This document shows positions 22,473-33,419 of a stretch of 64,000 nucleotides of DNA, piece after piece. The translations under genes were made by a program, and so were the position numbers. The stretch's first letter is position 1; each line of letters begins with the position of its first letter. Origin of the DNA: Tetrastigma voinierianum (taxonomy: Eukaryota; Streptophyta; Magnoliopsida; Vitales; Vitaceae). The DNA lies in contig JAEQBH010001386.1 in NCBI GenBank assembly GCA_016808115.1, forward strand, positions 186,001 to 250,000, in the 5' to 3' direction. The notes under the pieces are model-generated. The model was not told the DNA's origin. It did no database searches and saw only the letters and a program-made list of their open reading frames with translations.

Positions 22473-23241
22473 TTACCTCTTAGTGATGTCTTCATTGTAG
22501 CTCAGTTTTCTTTTACTGTATTCCTCGAGAGTAGATAGCGAACTCTCATGTTGTCCTTCAAAGGACATTGTAGCCATATTCTCTTGTTCTTTCATATATT
22601 TTTCCACTAGTTCTTCTATACTCATACTCTCCTTTTCTTTAGGTTGTTCTTTCTCAAATGTAAGTTGAGTACCGGAAGTGGCCATTGGAGCCATCTCTTT
22701 TTTCAAGCTCTTGAATGGCATAGGATGAATTTGAACATTAGCCCTTGTCAATTCCATGAATAGAACTTGAGATGTTGCACACTCAGCATGAACTCTTTTC
22801 AATTCAGCCATGGCTATCTCTAACTTTGTCATTCTCTCCTATGGAGGTTGACTTATCTCATTAGATCAAAGCCTAGGCGATGACTTGAGAGTGGTCCATT
22901 TTAGCCATTGATCTTGAAAATTCAGATTGTGCCATGGTAGATTCAGCTTGAGTTCTTCTTAATTCATCCATAGCTTCTTCTAATCTTGATCTTTGGACTT
23001 GTGGAGATTGAAGAGTGTTATAGCTTGTATTCCATGAGGTGTTTGGGTGGTAGCTCCATCAAAAATTATGATTACTCAAGTATAGGGTACCTCCATTTTG
23101 AGCATAATCCATTGATGCATATGGTTTCCACACTTGACTCCTCATTTGAGTTGTCACTTTTTTTTTATGCTCACCAGCCAATTGCCGATTCTTAGTTGTT
23201 GCTCAAGGTGAGCCAATGCATTGTCAACTTCGATTGGATCC
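22473..23241 (-). pseudogene. Short coiled-coil (gag-like?) ORF of the LARD
   Basis: A - strand ATG at 23241 starts MDPIEVDNALAHLEQQLR. Downstream, in changing frames, two related segments follow: ELRRTQAESTMAQSEFSRSM and ELKRVHAECATSQVLFMEL. Then comes a Glu/Lys-rich part with SIEELVEKYMKEQEN, ending at 22473. The start lies about 150 bases after the primer-binding site, where gag would begin. Heptad-like spacing suggests a coiled coil. I do not recognise a domain. A stop lies near the Lys-rich run at about 23160 and frameshifts follow. It may be a minimal structural protein or a relic. Confidence 0.5.
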
Positions 23242-23373
23242 ATTGTGATTTTAACTTTGAAAATTTCTACAAAAAAGAAAAAAAAGTATCAAAACTCAAA
23301 ACCACACAAATATACAAAAAATGTTTGAAGTACTAAAGCACTTAGTATTGATATTAGCATAAAACCCCGATTT

Positions 23374-23391
23374 TCCCCGACAACGGCACCA
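23374..23391 (-). promoter_or_regulatory. Primer-binding site, tRNA-Asp
   Basis: TCCCCGACAACGGCACCA on the + strand differs at two positions from the 3' end of plant tRNA-Asp (TCCCCGGCAACGGCGCCA). It lies six bases inside the right LTR. Confidence 0.8.
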
Positions 23392-23397
23392 TAAACT

Positions 23398-25052
23398 TGA
23401 TAGGCGTTTTGCGTGATTGTGTTTAAAATATGTGCGATAAAGTGCGCAAAGAATGCCTAACAGTGCAAGTATACGCTTGTCAAGTAATTAAGTGTACCTA
23501 AGTACGGATATCGATCCACAAGAAAAATGGGGAATTCTAACTACCAAAATTAGAATGCTTCTCTAATATCCAAACAGTCAAATCGATGGATTGAAACAAA
23601 AATTAAACTAAACTAATGAAAACTTAATCAAGCTAACAAACTGTGCAACTAAGGGATACCAAGAGATAATAAAGTTATAGGGTATTTGGTGCATGTGAAC
23701 AATCCTCCTTTGTTTAGGGCGAAATTCATTCTTGTCTCTTGAAAAAGCTTCCAAAGCTCTTACTAATTTAATTACTCAGCCTCTCTGAAGGTCGAGATAA
23801 CCTACCAACTAACACTAGGTCTTTTAGCTCGGCTCGGCCGGCATTATAGATGATTTAAGATCAAAGTCTCACATGCATCCTAATTCACAGAAGGTAATTT
23901 CTACCTTTACTAAACTAATTAGGTTAATTCATCTATGTCTAGTTCTTTACTCCCTTCTCAGATCTCGCAAAGAACCACTCACCATATTAAGATTAGCTAT
24001 AAATCAATATGTAAATAGAACAAAGCATGAGTTAATAGATAGACAAACACAGAGAAAAAATAGAAAAAGGAAAATTAAATAAATATAAGATTCATGTCCA
24101 AAATCAACCAAAACCCTAGATTACAAAGTTAGAACATAATAAAGGTTTGATACATCATAAAAACTTAGAGATGAAAACATGAGAAAATAGAAAGAAAGAA
24201 ACTCTAATGATCAAAGTGATGGTGATTCCGAGGATTTTCTTCCCACAAATCTCATGATCTTCTCCCCGAATCTTCAAAAAACAGCTCCTGGCTCTTCCTT
24301 GGTCAGAAGTGTGGGCCAAAGTCATACCTTCTCCGACCTAGCGAAGCCTCACTCCTTGTTTCCTTGGGGTTTGAGCTTTAAAACCTTCAATTCTGGAATC
24401 AAAATGGGTTGAAAATTGACCAAAAACCAACCACAAACGTCGCAACATCATTTGGCAACGTCGTGACGTTGGGATGCTCTATTTTTGCACTCTATGCAAC
24501 GTCACGACATTGTTGCAGCTCCCTTGTTTTTACACCAACTTTGTAAGGTCATAACTTTGTCATCCGAACTTGGATTTGGGTGTTCTTGGTACCGTTGAAA
24601 ATATTTTGAAGTGTAGAATCTATATATGGCTAGGAAAAACACTTTATAAATTATTATAAAGATTTAATGTACAAAATTCTCCCTAGCGGTCCTTTTGAGC
24701 TCTCTTAACTTCTTCTACTGACTCACAGAGTCATAACTTGATCATTTGAAGTCCAAATGGAGTGAATAAGGTCTCTTGGTAAAAAATGAGAAGTCTCCTA
24801 TCCATCCATATCAATATTATAGCCATTGGGGATCATTTTATAACTTAAAACATGGCTTCCTGATGGTTGTTCGCTGCGTGTAGTTTGTTGATTTTGGGCT
24901 GCTCTCTTGTTTTGCTCATATTGGCTCATAGTTTGACCCCTGTCAAAGAATTGAACATTTAGAAATTAGATCCTTTATTTATATAATAAAACTACTTAAA
25001 TATAAGTAAAACATAGGGATAAATGTAATTATAAAGTACACTTTCTGTGACA
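23398..25052 (-). repeat. 5' LTR of the LARD
   Basis: Matches 18737-20389 closely in most stretches. CG-rich scrambled patches (for example 23828-23860) and a differing right end (CTTTCTGTGACA against TATACTCATCA) interrupt the match. Confidence 0.85.
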
Positions 25053-25650
25053 AGTTATCTATTATCTAAGTAAGGGTGGAGTATGGGGAGCGAGGTACAT
25101 TATGATTGAGGCGCTCTGCTTAGCTTTGGTTTGGAGCCACTCGGAGATTGAGACATTACATATGAGTATTTAAATTGTACCAGCTTGTTTCTCGTTTGGA
25201 TCCCTTTGAAGGATATCTATTTGACATACCGGTTTGACGAAGCGGACTTATGGGGTGGCTTATACTTGTGAGTTTGATGTGTTATGTCCTCGAAATTCTA
25301 TAAAGGGTGTGTTAGCGGATCCTTGGCCTCACTTAGGTTACCTACAATTAGGAATGATTGATGATGATTTGGAGGATGGGGGTCAGGGGGTGACTAGTTT
25401 GTCTAGTTGGCACATGTACTTTGATGATGCTGCTAACCATTCTGGTTATGGGATAGGTGTTCTATTGATTTCTCTGCATGGTGATGATATCCCGAGAACA
25501 ATTCGTTTGGCCTTTTCGGATTGTTATCCAGCCACGAACAACATTATTGAGTATGAGGCATGTATCCTTGGGTTAGAGACTGCACTTGAGCTCGAGATTA
25601 GAAGGATGGAGATATTCGGTGATTCTAATCTAGTGATTAAACAGATCTAG
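25053..25650 (+). pseudogene. RNase H of the outer Tat-like element
   Basis: The thread resumes with IYYLSK and continues in broken frames to the open part at 25234-25650: SLSSWHMYFDDAANHSGYG, LLISLHGDDIPRTIRLAFSD, ATNNIIEYEACILGLETALE and IFGDSNLVIKQI. These are the three acidic blocks (YFD, EYEA, GDS) of the gypsy RNase H. The usual Gly after YFD is Asp here. It ends in a TAG where QGEW would follow. Confidence 0.83.
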
Positions 25651-27060
25651 GGTGATTGGAAGACCATAAATATGAAAGCAGGCCATATCGCCTTATTTAG
25701 AGTTCTTTGATCGGGAGATTTGGCGACTTGAGCTTCGCTACAGGAAACACGAGAATCAGTTCGTCGATCCTTTGGCAACTTTGGCTTCCATGATTGACAT
25801 TCCTGAAGGTGTGGTAGTTCGCCCCCTGCTAGTTGAGACTAGAAGTGTTCCTGCTTATTATGGTATCATGATATTTTTCAGTTTCTTAGATATGGCACAT
25901 ACCTTGAGGCCATGAAGGCCAAGGACATGAGAGCTTTGAGATAGTTAGCCACCCTCTTTGTGATACATGGAGAGACACTATATAGACGTGCAGCTGATGG
26001 TGTGTTATTATTGTGCTTAGATCGAGATTCAATTGATCGGATGATGAGAAAGGTTCATGCCAGAGTTTGTGGGCCCCACATGGGAGGACATATGTTGGCT
26101 CGTAAGATTATGAGGATTGGCTATTTTTGGTTGACCATGAAGACAGATTTTTATTAGTTTGTTTAGAGATGTCTGAGTGCGGATGCGTGGAATCTCGTAC
26201 ACGAACCACCGCGAGGTTGCGTACATTGACCTCGCCTTGAACGTTTTTAGTTTGGGGCATAGATGTTATTGGGAAGAATTCGCCAAAGTCTTCCAATGGT
26301 CATGAGTTCATCCTAGTCGCTATTGATAATTTCACGAAGTGGGTAGAGGCCACTTCTTATGCAAAAATTAATCTGACGAAATTGCTTCTTTATAGATGAA
26401 CATTATCTCATGATATCAGGGTTCCTCATGAGTTGATATCGGATAGGTGTGCATTTCAAGGGTGAGGTTGACACTTTGTGCAGAGATACTTGGCATCGAC
26501 ATTCTGTCGTTTACGTATAAAGCGTAGACAAATAGAGGCGGTAGAGCATGAGCAAGAATATTAAGAGTTATGTGCAAGATGATTGAGACTCATTGATTCG
26601 AAGCTTCCTTTAGGCATTATGGGCGTGCTCGCACCTTCTTTACGCCTTCTACGGGAGCCACACCTTACTCTACAGTTTATGGCATGGAGGCGGTTTGCCG
26701 TTGAGATAGAGATGGGATCCTTGAGTAGCCTAAATGACAAATTTTAGGCGGAGTGGGCTCAGTCATGGTTTGATCAGCTTAGCATGTTAGATGAGAGAAG
26801 ATTGAGAGTTGTTAACCATATTGACATCGAAGGAAGTGGCTGCACTTTCAGCGAGTCAAACTGGAGCCATTACGTGAAGCGATTTGGTTTGAGAGTCCTC
26901 GGAGGATTGATCTGACCTAGAAGTTTAGACCCAACTAGAGCAGACCTTACATTATTAGAGAGTTGACCCCGGGAGAATTTGCGTGGTTGATGGACTTAGA
27001 TGAAACCCGATTCTCGAGCTTGACGATGTGGATCATTTGAAAAGTTTACGTTTGAGACCA
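25651..27060 (+). pseudogene. Integrase of the outer Tat-like element
   Basis: GDWKT, then a degraded stretch, GETLYRRAADGVLLLCLDRD and the zinc-finger region VHARVCGPHMGGHMLARKIM (25960-26157). Next come HEFILVAIDNFTKWVEATSYA and PHELISDR, core blocks of integrase. The C-terminal part LTPGEFAWLMDLDETRFS then DHLKSL follows, ending about 27055. Frameshifts are numerous, and the last core acidic block is not clearly readable. Confidence 0.78.
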
Positions 27061-28535
27061 TGGTCACAGGATTGGTGTCCATCATTTCGGTTAGCCATAT
27101 ACCTCATCACTTGTCACTCACATTTTACTACCTTTGCTAGCCCATTGAGCCTCATGCAAGCATTTTGGGCCTATTTCTCTCTTATAGCCCCGCTTGCCTT
27201 TTTCATACCTGGGATAGGGGCCCTCTGGTGTGTGGATGCCTTAGTTTAAGGATCTTTTGAGTTATGGACACATTGTCATATTCTTTACATCGCCTTACCC
27301 CATTCACTTCATTGTATCCACTCAATTTCATAGTTTCTATGTTTTCACCACTTTCTTTCTATCTGACTTCTCGTTCTATCTCATTCTTTCCCACTTAGAT
27401 TAGTGATCTATTCATTTTACTGTATCGGGGTTTGTCGTGTTCCCTTCACTCATTCCATAGACATTTATTCAGAGACTTTTAGTTTTAGAGGCTTATGTCA
27501 TTTCATTAGAGTTTTTTATTGTACCTTCGCACTTGGAGATATGTTCATTTATTGCCATATTGGTTTGTCTCTCATTGTTTTATTTAGTATATGCCAAATA
27601 AATAAATAAATAAATAAATGTGCATGTGTATGTATTCAATATCAATATTCCTTGAGTACGTATATGGATTTATGAGAATCATTGTTTTAAGTGTATGTAT
27701 TACTTGTGGGAGTTTGTATGTGAGCTTCCCGAGATCCCAGTATCATGTGCTTACTTTGAGATTTTATTAGTGGTATGTGAGATGACTAATCCTCTCCTAG
27801 GGGCTTCGAGTCAGTGTCATATTCATCATCCCATTTATCAACGACATATCTTCCCCATGCAGTGACTTGGGTAGATTCATCATATCATGATTAGTTCTTT
27901 TCCTTACTATTATTTATCTTCTTGACTTCATACCTCTCATTTTCACATTTATCACCCTCAAATGTTTATTGATTTCGAGTTTGATGTTTCACTCTACATC
28001 ATTTTCCTCTTACCTATCCGCACATGTTACACTTTTGCATCATCATTTATTGTGCTTCCTTTGGATGTTCTTGTGCCCATGGCTCATAGGACTTCTTATG
28101 CATGCTGGCATTCCACTCACGGGCATAGGGTTGATCATTTTGATTTTGAGTCTAGTTTCCTTTCATTTCTTTTACCTTATCACCATAAGCCTACATTACG
28201 GTCCGTGTCATAAGACCACTTTGAGACCATGGGATTTAACGTTTTCTTTGACAACATCTACTTGGATAGGTATTTGAGACTTGGTCTATATCTGGACATT
28301 ATCGTGTGGCTTTTTCTAGGAGATGCCTTAATAGCATTTGGATCCATTTCCCAGTTGCGATTCTGGATGACCAGGAGTTGCCTTTTTGTTGTGGGGGATG
28401 CGGGGAGTTTGGTGATTCATGGCATTTTATCTTGGGAGCGCCCGCCTGTCGAGATCATCTGGATTTGTTTGTTTTGTGTATCTGATTCTTGTTGAGAGAT
28501 CTTCGAGCCATATTTTGATATTTGGAGGTTCATCT
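27061..28535. other. Post-pol region of the outer element, part 1
   Basis: No protein domain seen on either strand. The + strand is T-rich with several short open stretches that resemble nothing I know. An (AAAT)n run lies at 27596-27620. Tat-type elements carry a long non-coding or antisense-ORF region here; I found no antisense ORF in this copy. Confidence 0.45.
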
Positions 28536-28539
28536 ACAT

Positions 28540-28812
28540 TAGATGGCATACATGTCATACTTAGGCATATCCTTATCGCGGGATCGTAAAGGAATTTGTT
28601 TATTTGTGCGTATAGTCGTTGTCGAGAAGATGAGTCTTGTTATGACATTTTGGGATTTCATCATGTTTTGATAGATGCCCGCTGGGCGTATCCTTATCTT
28701 TCGGGGATCATTTGGAGGTGAATTACGGTTTGTCGAATGACTCTTATCGAGGATATGAGCCATTGGTATGACTTTTTAGACTTACGTCATGTTTGGATGT
28801 CATCTTAGGCTG
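28540..28812. repeat. Two diverged ~135-bp tandem units
   Basis: GGC(A/G)TATCCTTATC...CGGGATC at 28562-28584 and 28684-28708, then GTCGAGAAGATGAGTC...TATGAC and ATCGAGGATATGAGCC...TATGAC, then TCATGTTT(T/G)GAT. Two copies of one unit, strongly diverged. Confidence 0.6.
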
Positions 28813-28844
28813 CCTCTAGCTTGCTTTACTATCTTGGTTTCAAA

Positions 28845-29870
28845 TGTTCGGACCGTCTCCTACATATCGGGCGTGCAGACTTTGCCGCGCCATATGGATC
28901 GAGATCGTTCGGACTTCATCTACATCACATTTGCTTCTTACGGCGGATGAGTTAGGACTTCACCTTCACATGGATCGGATGTTCGGACTTCCATGCGTAT
29001 CTGTTTTCTACTTCATAGCTAGACGTTCCAGACTTCATCTTACATGGATCGGTCGGACTTCACCTTGCGCGGTTAGATGTTAGGACTTCATCTTGTATCA
29101 CATTTATTTAACCCCGCGGCTAGATGTTCGGACTTAGTCTTGCATATGGGCGACCGGACTTCACCTTCATATGGATCGAGATCTTCGGACTTCATGTGTA
29201 TGTCATTGCTGCATATGGCCTAGGCGTTGAATTTATCTTACGCATAGATCAAGTTTCAAACTTTTTGCCTTCATATGGATCGGATGTTCGGACTTCGCAT
29301 GCATTATCACATTTGCTACAACAGCTGCGTTCAGACTTTGTCTTCTACAGATTAGGATTTCAGACTTTACCTTTATATGAATCAAATGTTGAGACTTCAT
29401 ATGTATCACATTTGCTAGCACGTCTTCAGGCGTTCGGACTTAGTCGCTCTACGGATCCCGGGTGTTCGGGCTTCGCCTTCATATCGTCGGATGTTTGGAG
29501 CTTCATACATCGTGTGATATGTCGCGGTTGAGACATTCGGACCGTCTTCTACATGCTCCAGTGTTCGGTTTCCCTTTATATGGATCAAATGTTGGACCGT
29601 CTTCATCACATGTCTTGCTTTTCACGGTTGAGACGTTTAGACTTCTTCTTCTACAAATCAGGCGTTCAGACTTCACCTTCATATGGATCAGATGTTCAGA
29701 CTTCACCTTCATATGGATCAGATGTTCAGACTTCATCTGTATCACATTTGCTAGCACCGTAGTTAGACGTTCAGACTTCATCTTCTGCATATCAAGCATT
29801 CAAACTTCGCCTTTACCTTATACATCTTGAATAAAGGCGTTTAGGCTTCGCCTTTGTGTTTCCTTGTTTC
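28845..29870. repeat. Composite tandem repeat, ~100-bp units of ~30-bp subunits
   Basis: The core GTTCGGACTTCA(C/T)CTTCATATGGATCGGAT recurs about every 100 bases (near 28888, 28966, 29043, 29168, 29273, 29373, 29470, 29578, 29680, 29710). It alternates with GACTTCAT(C/G)TGTATCACATTTGC and TCTTCTACA-type subunits. This is a decayed minisatellite in the 3' region of the element. The long ORF-like reads on both strands here come from the repeat, not from genes. Confidence 0.75.
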
Positions 29871-30149
29871 AAGCTAGACATTCTGATGCCTTCACCATAG
29901 TTCAGACTCTCATATTTCGTCTTTATCAGAGATATCGCTACCAATATTCATGGTCATTATCATCACACACTTTGATCACATGGTTTATTTCGATTGTTGT
30001 ACTCTCCACTTGCTAGCTCATGAGTTTGTCCATGACGGGTGTTGATCGCTATCTGATTGCACACTGACCATTCTATCCTCCCCGTGGGCTAGCAGATTTT
30101 AACTTGTTTCGGGTTTTGATGAGTTTCACCTTTGGGAGGACTTTCTGAG

Positions 30150-32939
30150 GGAGAGCTTGGATCTATGTCATGACTTTGCTGGCCTCCAGGTTGTTTTGTC
30201 ATTTTGTTGTTTGTTTTTGATGTTTTTTTTAGAAATCTTTTTAGCTGCTTGAATTTGAGAGAGTTAATGTTCTTTGTGGACACTTTTGGGGATCTCCTTT
30301 ATTCTTCGATAGAGTTCATCTCGTTTCACTCACTTTTCACACTTTGCTTGATTCATTGTTCACATTGATTTTACTCACCAGACTCACATCAAATAGGGCA
30401 TATTTATGAGCCAATTTTGCTCACACATTATTTTTATTATTATTATTAAATTTTTTGATTTTTATTGTGTGTTATTATTTATTTATTTTTCTTTTTTTTT
30501 CGAAACCCCCATTCCTTACTCCACCATTTTTCTCTCCATATCCCTTATAGTCATGCCTGCCCGACTAACCCCCTCTCTCTCACTCTTCCCTCTGGCCCCT
30601 CCCTCCTCCCCCTCCCAGCCCAGTTTTGGAGCTCCTTAACTCTCTTTACTCCTCTCCTCCTCCTCTTTCCTCCCAAGCCAGTTTGCTTCCTGCTCTCTTA
30701 CTCTTCTCTTGTTTTTCTCCTTCCTTCCTCTCTTCTCTTCTCCTACTCCTCTTCCTCTATTTTCTTCTTCTCCCCATTATCATCTTTCTTCCTCTTTTTT
30801 TTTTTTTCATCCATTTTTACTCTTAAAAAAAGTAAATTCAAGCAAACATCACAAAGGTAAAAGACTCATACCTTTTTTATTATTTTTAATTTTTCTTCTC
30901 ATTTTGTCAACACCCATTACACTTTTTTGTTTTTAGCATAAAATTCACATATCTATGTATTTGTAGGATTGGATTTTTTTTATGGGATATTATGAGATTT
31001 ATGTATGTGGATATGAAAAATTATTGTTGGTGAAACTTATGTAATTAGCTTGAATCTTGCATTTTTCTCTTACTGTATTGTATTTGGGTTTAATTTTGTG
31101 TTATTTATGTGTAATTATATTTTTTTTGTGTTAATAGTTAACTTGAAAAAATTTGCATAGACTTTAGGTTGTCAAATATTAAATTATAGTTTTTTTAAGA
31201 TGTAATTTAGATTTTAATATGTGAAATTAGTCTTGAATAATGGAAAATTAAATTTTATAATATTTGAATTACCACTAAGTTGTCATTTTGGAATTGTTAA
31301 TTGACATAATTTTTATTTAATTTAGTATGATTAGATATTTATAATTTATTTTTGAATTAGGGTTAAATTATTAAACATTCAAATTGGAAGCTCCAACCCA
31401 GTAGTTTAAATATTAGTTTAATTAACATACTTAGGCTCCATTCATTAGTTTAAGCCCAACTTACTTAGGCTCAATCCATTAGTTTAAACCCATTAGTCTA
31501 GGCATAACCCATTAGTTTAAGGTCATTAGTCTAGGCCCAACATACTTAGACTTACTTAAGCCCAACATATTAGACCCAACACATTAGTCTTAGCTCAACA
31601 TACTTAAACCCAATCTATTACAACCAACTTACTTAGACCCAACTCATTAGGTCTAACCCATCTAGGCCCAATCCCTTAGGTTAGTCTACCGACCCCTTAA
31701 ATCATTCTACCAAGCCTTTGGCCACGTATTACGATCGCTCTTTTGGCATTAATTTCATACTTAATTTATTCAATTTCTCATTTCTAAATTTCATTTTTTC
31801 AATTTAATCTTAAAATTCAAGTCTTCCAAAAATTCAAGTATTAAATTTTCATTCTCATTTTTAAAAAAAAAATTAAATATCCAATTTTCAAAAATTCAAA
31901 TTCACATCTTCTCATCTTTTAAAATTCAATTTTTCAACTCTAAAATTCAATTCCCTTAATTTTCACTTTCAATTTTTTTTTCCAAGTTTTCATTTTTTCC
32001 AATTTACAAAATTCCCAATTTCAAAAATTTAAGTGTCATAATTTAAAAATTCGAACTCTTCTAATTTCCAATTTCAAATTTTAAAGTTTCCAATTTTAAA
32101 TTTACAATTTCCTAATCCCAAAAATTCAAAGTTTTATAATTTAAAATTCCAAATATCTCAATTTCTAATTCTAAATTAAAATCTGAATTTATAAAAATAG
32201 GAGATTCTTAATTTAAAATTCAATTTCCAAAATCCCAATTCAAAATTCTCAAACTTAAATTCATTTCAAAAATTTTCAATTTCAAAATTTCAAAACTTTC
32301 AATTTTCAAATCTAAATTTCAAAATAAGTTTTAAAATTAAAAACACATGATTAATTTTATAGTTCCTATAAAATGGAATCTTGTGGAATTAATTTTATGT
32401 ATATAAATAGGCTTGGGTGGGGCCCGACATCTCATGTATCATTTTAACAAATAATTCGACTTCTAATCTATAACCGTTTTTTTAATTGAATGTGAATATT
32501 CTATATTGTTGTGTTGAACTAACATGATTTTCTATTAATAGCGCTCTCAATTCGCCGACAAGGTACATATTTCTTCTCTTTAATTTTGCTATTTATTTAC
32601 CATCTACATGATTTATTGGTATCTGTAATTAATTGATTGATTGTCATAGTTCCCTAAATTTGTTTAGTAGAGACCGTTTTTATACGGGCTTAGAGGGGTG
32701 CTACAGCTCACTACCGTACCTTCCCGATATGTAACATGACCTCCAAATTTGGACTTGGTTTTTTGTGGACACGTCACATTAAGTTTTTTATTTTTTATTT
32801 TGTTTTTCCTTTAAAAAAATAAACTAAAATAAGTGACAACTCCAAAAACCATTTTTTTTTAAAAAAAAATGGTTTTTTTCAAAGAAAAAAAAAAGTCTCA
32901 TCATCGAGTGGAAACGCACATGAAAAATGCAGATTCACA
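30150..32939 (+). mobile_element. 3' LTR of the outer Tat-like element
   Basis: The right part has ACCGTTTTTATACGGGCTTA, GGGGTGCTACAG and CATCGAGTGGAAACGCACAT, which I recognise from the ends of large Tat-type LTRs. It ends TTCACA at 32939, where ankyrin-gene intron sequence begins. A purine-rich GGGAGGACTTTCTGAGGGAG lies near 30135-30160, so the left edge is near 30150 but uncertain. A pyrimidine-rich leader-like stretch occupies 30530-30800. There is no second copy in the window. Confidence 0.6.
31385..31690. repeat. Degenerate short repeat (CCCAACATACTTAGGC / CCATTAGTTTAAGC)
   Basis: Alternating copies of (C/T)CCATTAGT(T/C)TAA/AGGC and CCCAAC(T/A)TACTTAG, about 10-25 bases each, fill 300 bases within the LTR. 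The next 550 bases (31780-32340) are made of TTCAAAATTCAA-like AT runs. This is simple-sequence expansion without coding. Confidence 0.7.
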
Positions 32940-32950
32940 ATTACACTAAC

Positions 32951-33169
32951 CATGGATTTTCTCCGTGAGACTTGCTGGTTTCATTAGATCATCCATGAAT
33001 CGTTGTTCGATTTTCGATTTCTTCCTTCCAAATGCAGTTGGATTCCATGCGAGATATTGAAGAGCGGTCATAGATGGATTCCATGCAAGATATTGAAGAG
33101 CGGTCATAGAATCTTGATCCCTTTCAACAATTAAATATCCATAGCGATCCGAAATGTGGAGGGCCAATT
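32951..33169 (-). pseudogene. Ankyrin-repeat protein gene, downstream exon
   Basis: On the - strand, acceptor AAACAG precedes the exon at 33170 and donor G|GTTAGT follows at 32950. The exon reads LALHISDRYGYLIVERD, DSMTALQYLAWNPTAF and KKSKIEQRFMDDLMKP, typical of an ankyrin repeat in plant ankyrin-repeat membrane proteins. A 36-base in-frame duplication repeats SMTALQYLAWNP. Its phase (two bases completing a codon) fits the phase-1 end of the exon at 40283. Membrane segments expected downstream in such proteins are not in the window, because the outer Tat element lies 10 bases past the donor. Confidence 0.72.
33040..33111 (-). repeat. 36-bp tandem duplication in the ankyrin exon
   Basis: GGATTCCATGC(G/A)AGATATTG and the following AAGAGCGGTCATAGAT occur twice head to tail with one difference. 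The duplication keeps the frame and adds 12 residues inside an ankyrin helix. Confidence 0.85.
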
Positions 33170-33419
33170 CTGTTTCATATTAATTTTTTGAACATAAAAC
33201 AGAAAACGGATTTATTAAATTAGTAGCCTAATGTTGTCTTTGCATATATATCTCCAAAAAAAAAAATCACTACTAGAAATAAGTCAACAACCAACTGTTC
33301 TTTACCTTTAAAATCAAAAAACTGTTTTTTAATCATCCGCCAAATAGACCCTAAAATAGATTAATTAAACAAGGTTTTAATTAAAACAAGCATTGTTAGT
33401 TTAAATTTTCGGCACTTTT

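Larger units (their letters stand above)
18737..25052 (-). mobile_element. LARD-like non-autonomous LTR retrotransposon
   Basis: Two LTRs (18737-20389 and 23398-25052, 1653 and 1655 bp) enclose 3.0 kb without pol. Orientation is minus: the polypurine tract (AAGTTTGGGGGTA on the - strand) abuts the left LTR, and a tRNA-Asp primer site abuts the right LTR. The host reading ERV|IYYLSKR is split at the insertion. Flanks GCGAG and ACAAG/AGTTA give only a degraded target duplication. LTR size and the lack of enzymes fit a LARD. One short coiled-coil ORF is present. Confidence 0.85.
7883..32939 (+). mobile_element. 5'-truncated Tat/Ogre-type Ty3/gypsy element with nested insertions
   Basis: Protease, RT, RNase H and integrase traces occur in the gypsy order on one strand. 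Their sequence type (RPLHISIGYLGR, RRLHPRWSL, YVDDMIVKS, RLAFSDCYPATNN, GPHMGGHMLARK) is that of large Tat-lineage elements known from grape and other eudicots. The protein thread resumes exactly after each insertion at 8611-9883, 11031-18295 and 18737-25052. About 3 kb of repeat-rich 3' region and a ~2.8 kb LTR ending TTCACA at 32939 follow. Gag and the 5' LTR are absent. The target site is an intron of the ankyrin gene, 10 bases inside a splice donor. Confidence 0.82.

Noticed and set aside
22986..23195. + strand ORF with SLYSMRCLGGSSI
   Set aside because: Antisense shadow of the LARD coiled-coil ORF; no homology and no promoter.
27597..27620. AAAT run as a possible helitron or SINE tail
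   Set aside because: A simple microsatellite only; no hairpin, CTRR end or RNA polymerase III box nearby.
29124..29830. Overlapping open reads of 60-135 codons on both strands
   Set aside because: They arise from the ~30/100-bp tandem repeat, whose units lack stops in several frames. They have no domain and no start context.
30406..30936. Leu/Phe/Pro-rich + strand ORFs suggesting a membrane protein
   Set aside because: The stretch is a pyrimidine-rich LTR leader; CT-rich DNA codes for S, F, L and P in every frame.
32820..32895. Poly-A/poly-T runs as a processed-gene insertion
   Set aside because: The runs lie within the LTR end of the Tat-like element and have no adjacent spliced coding sequence.
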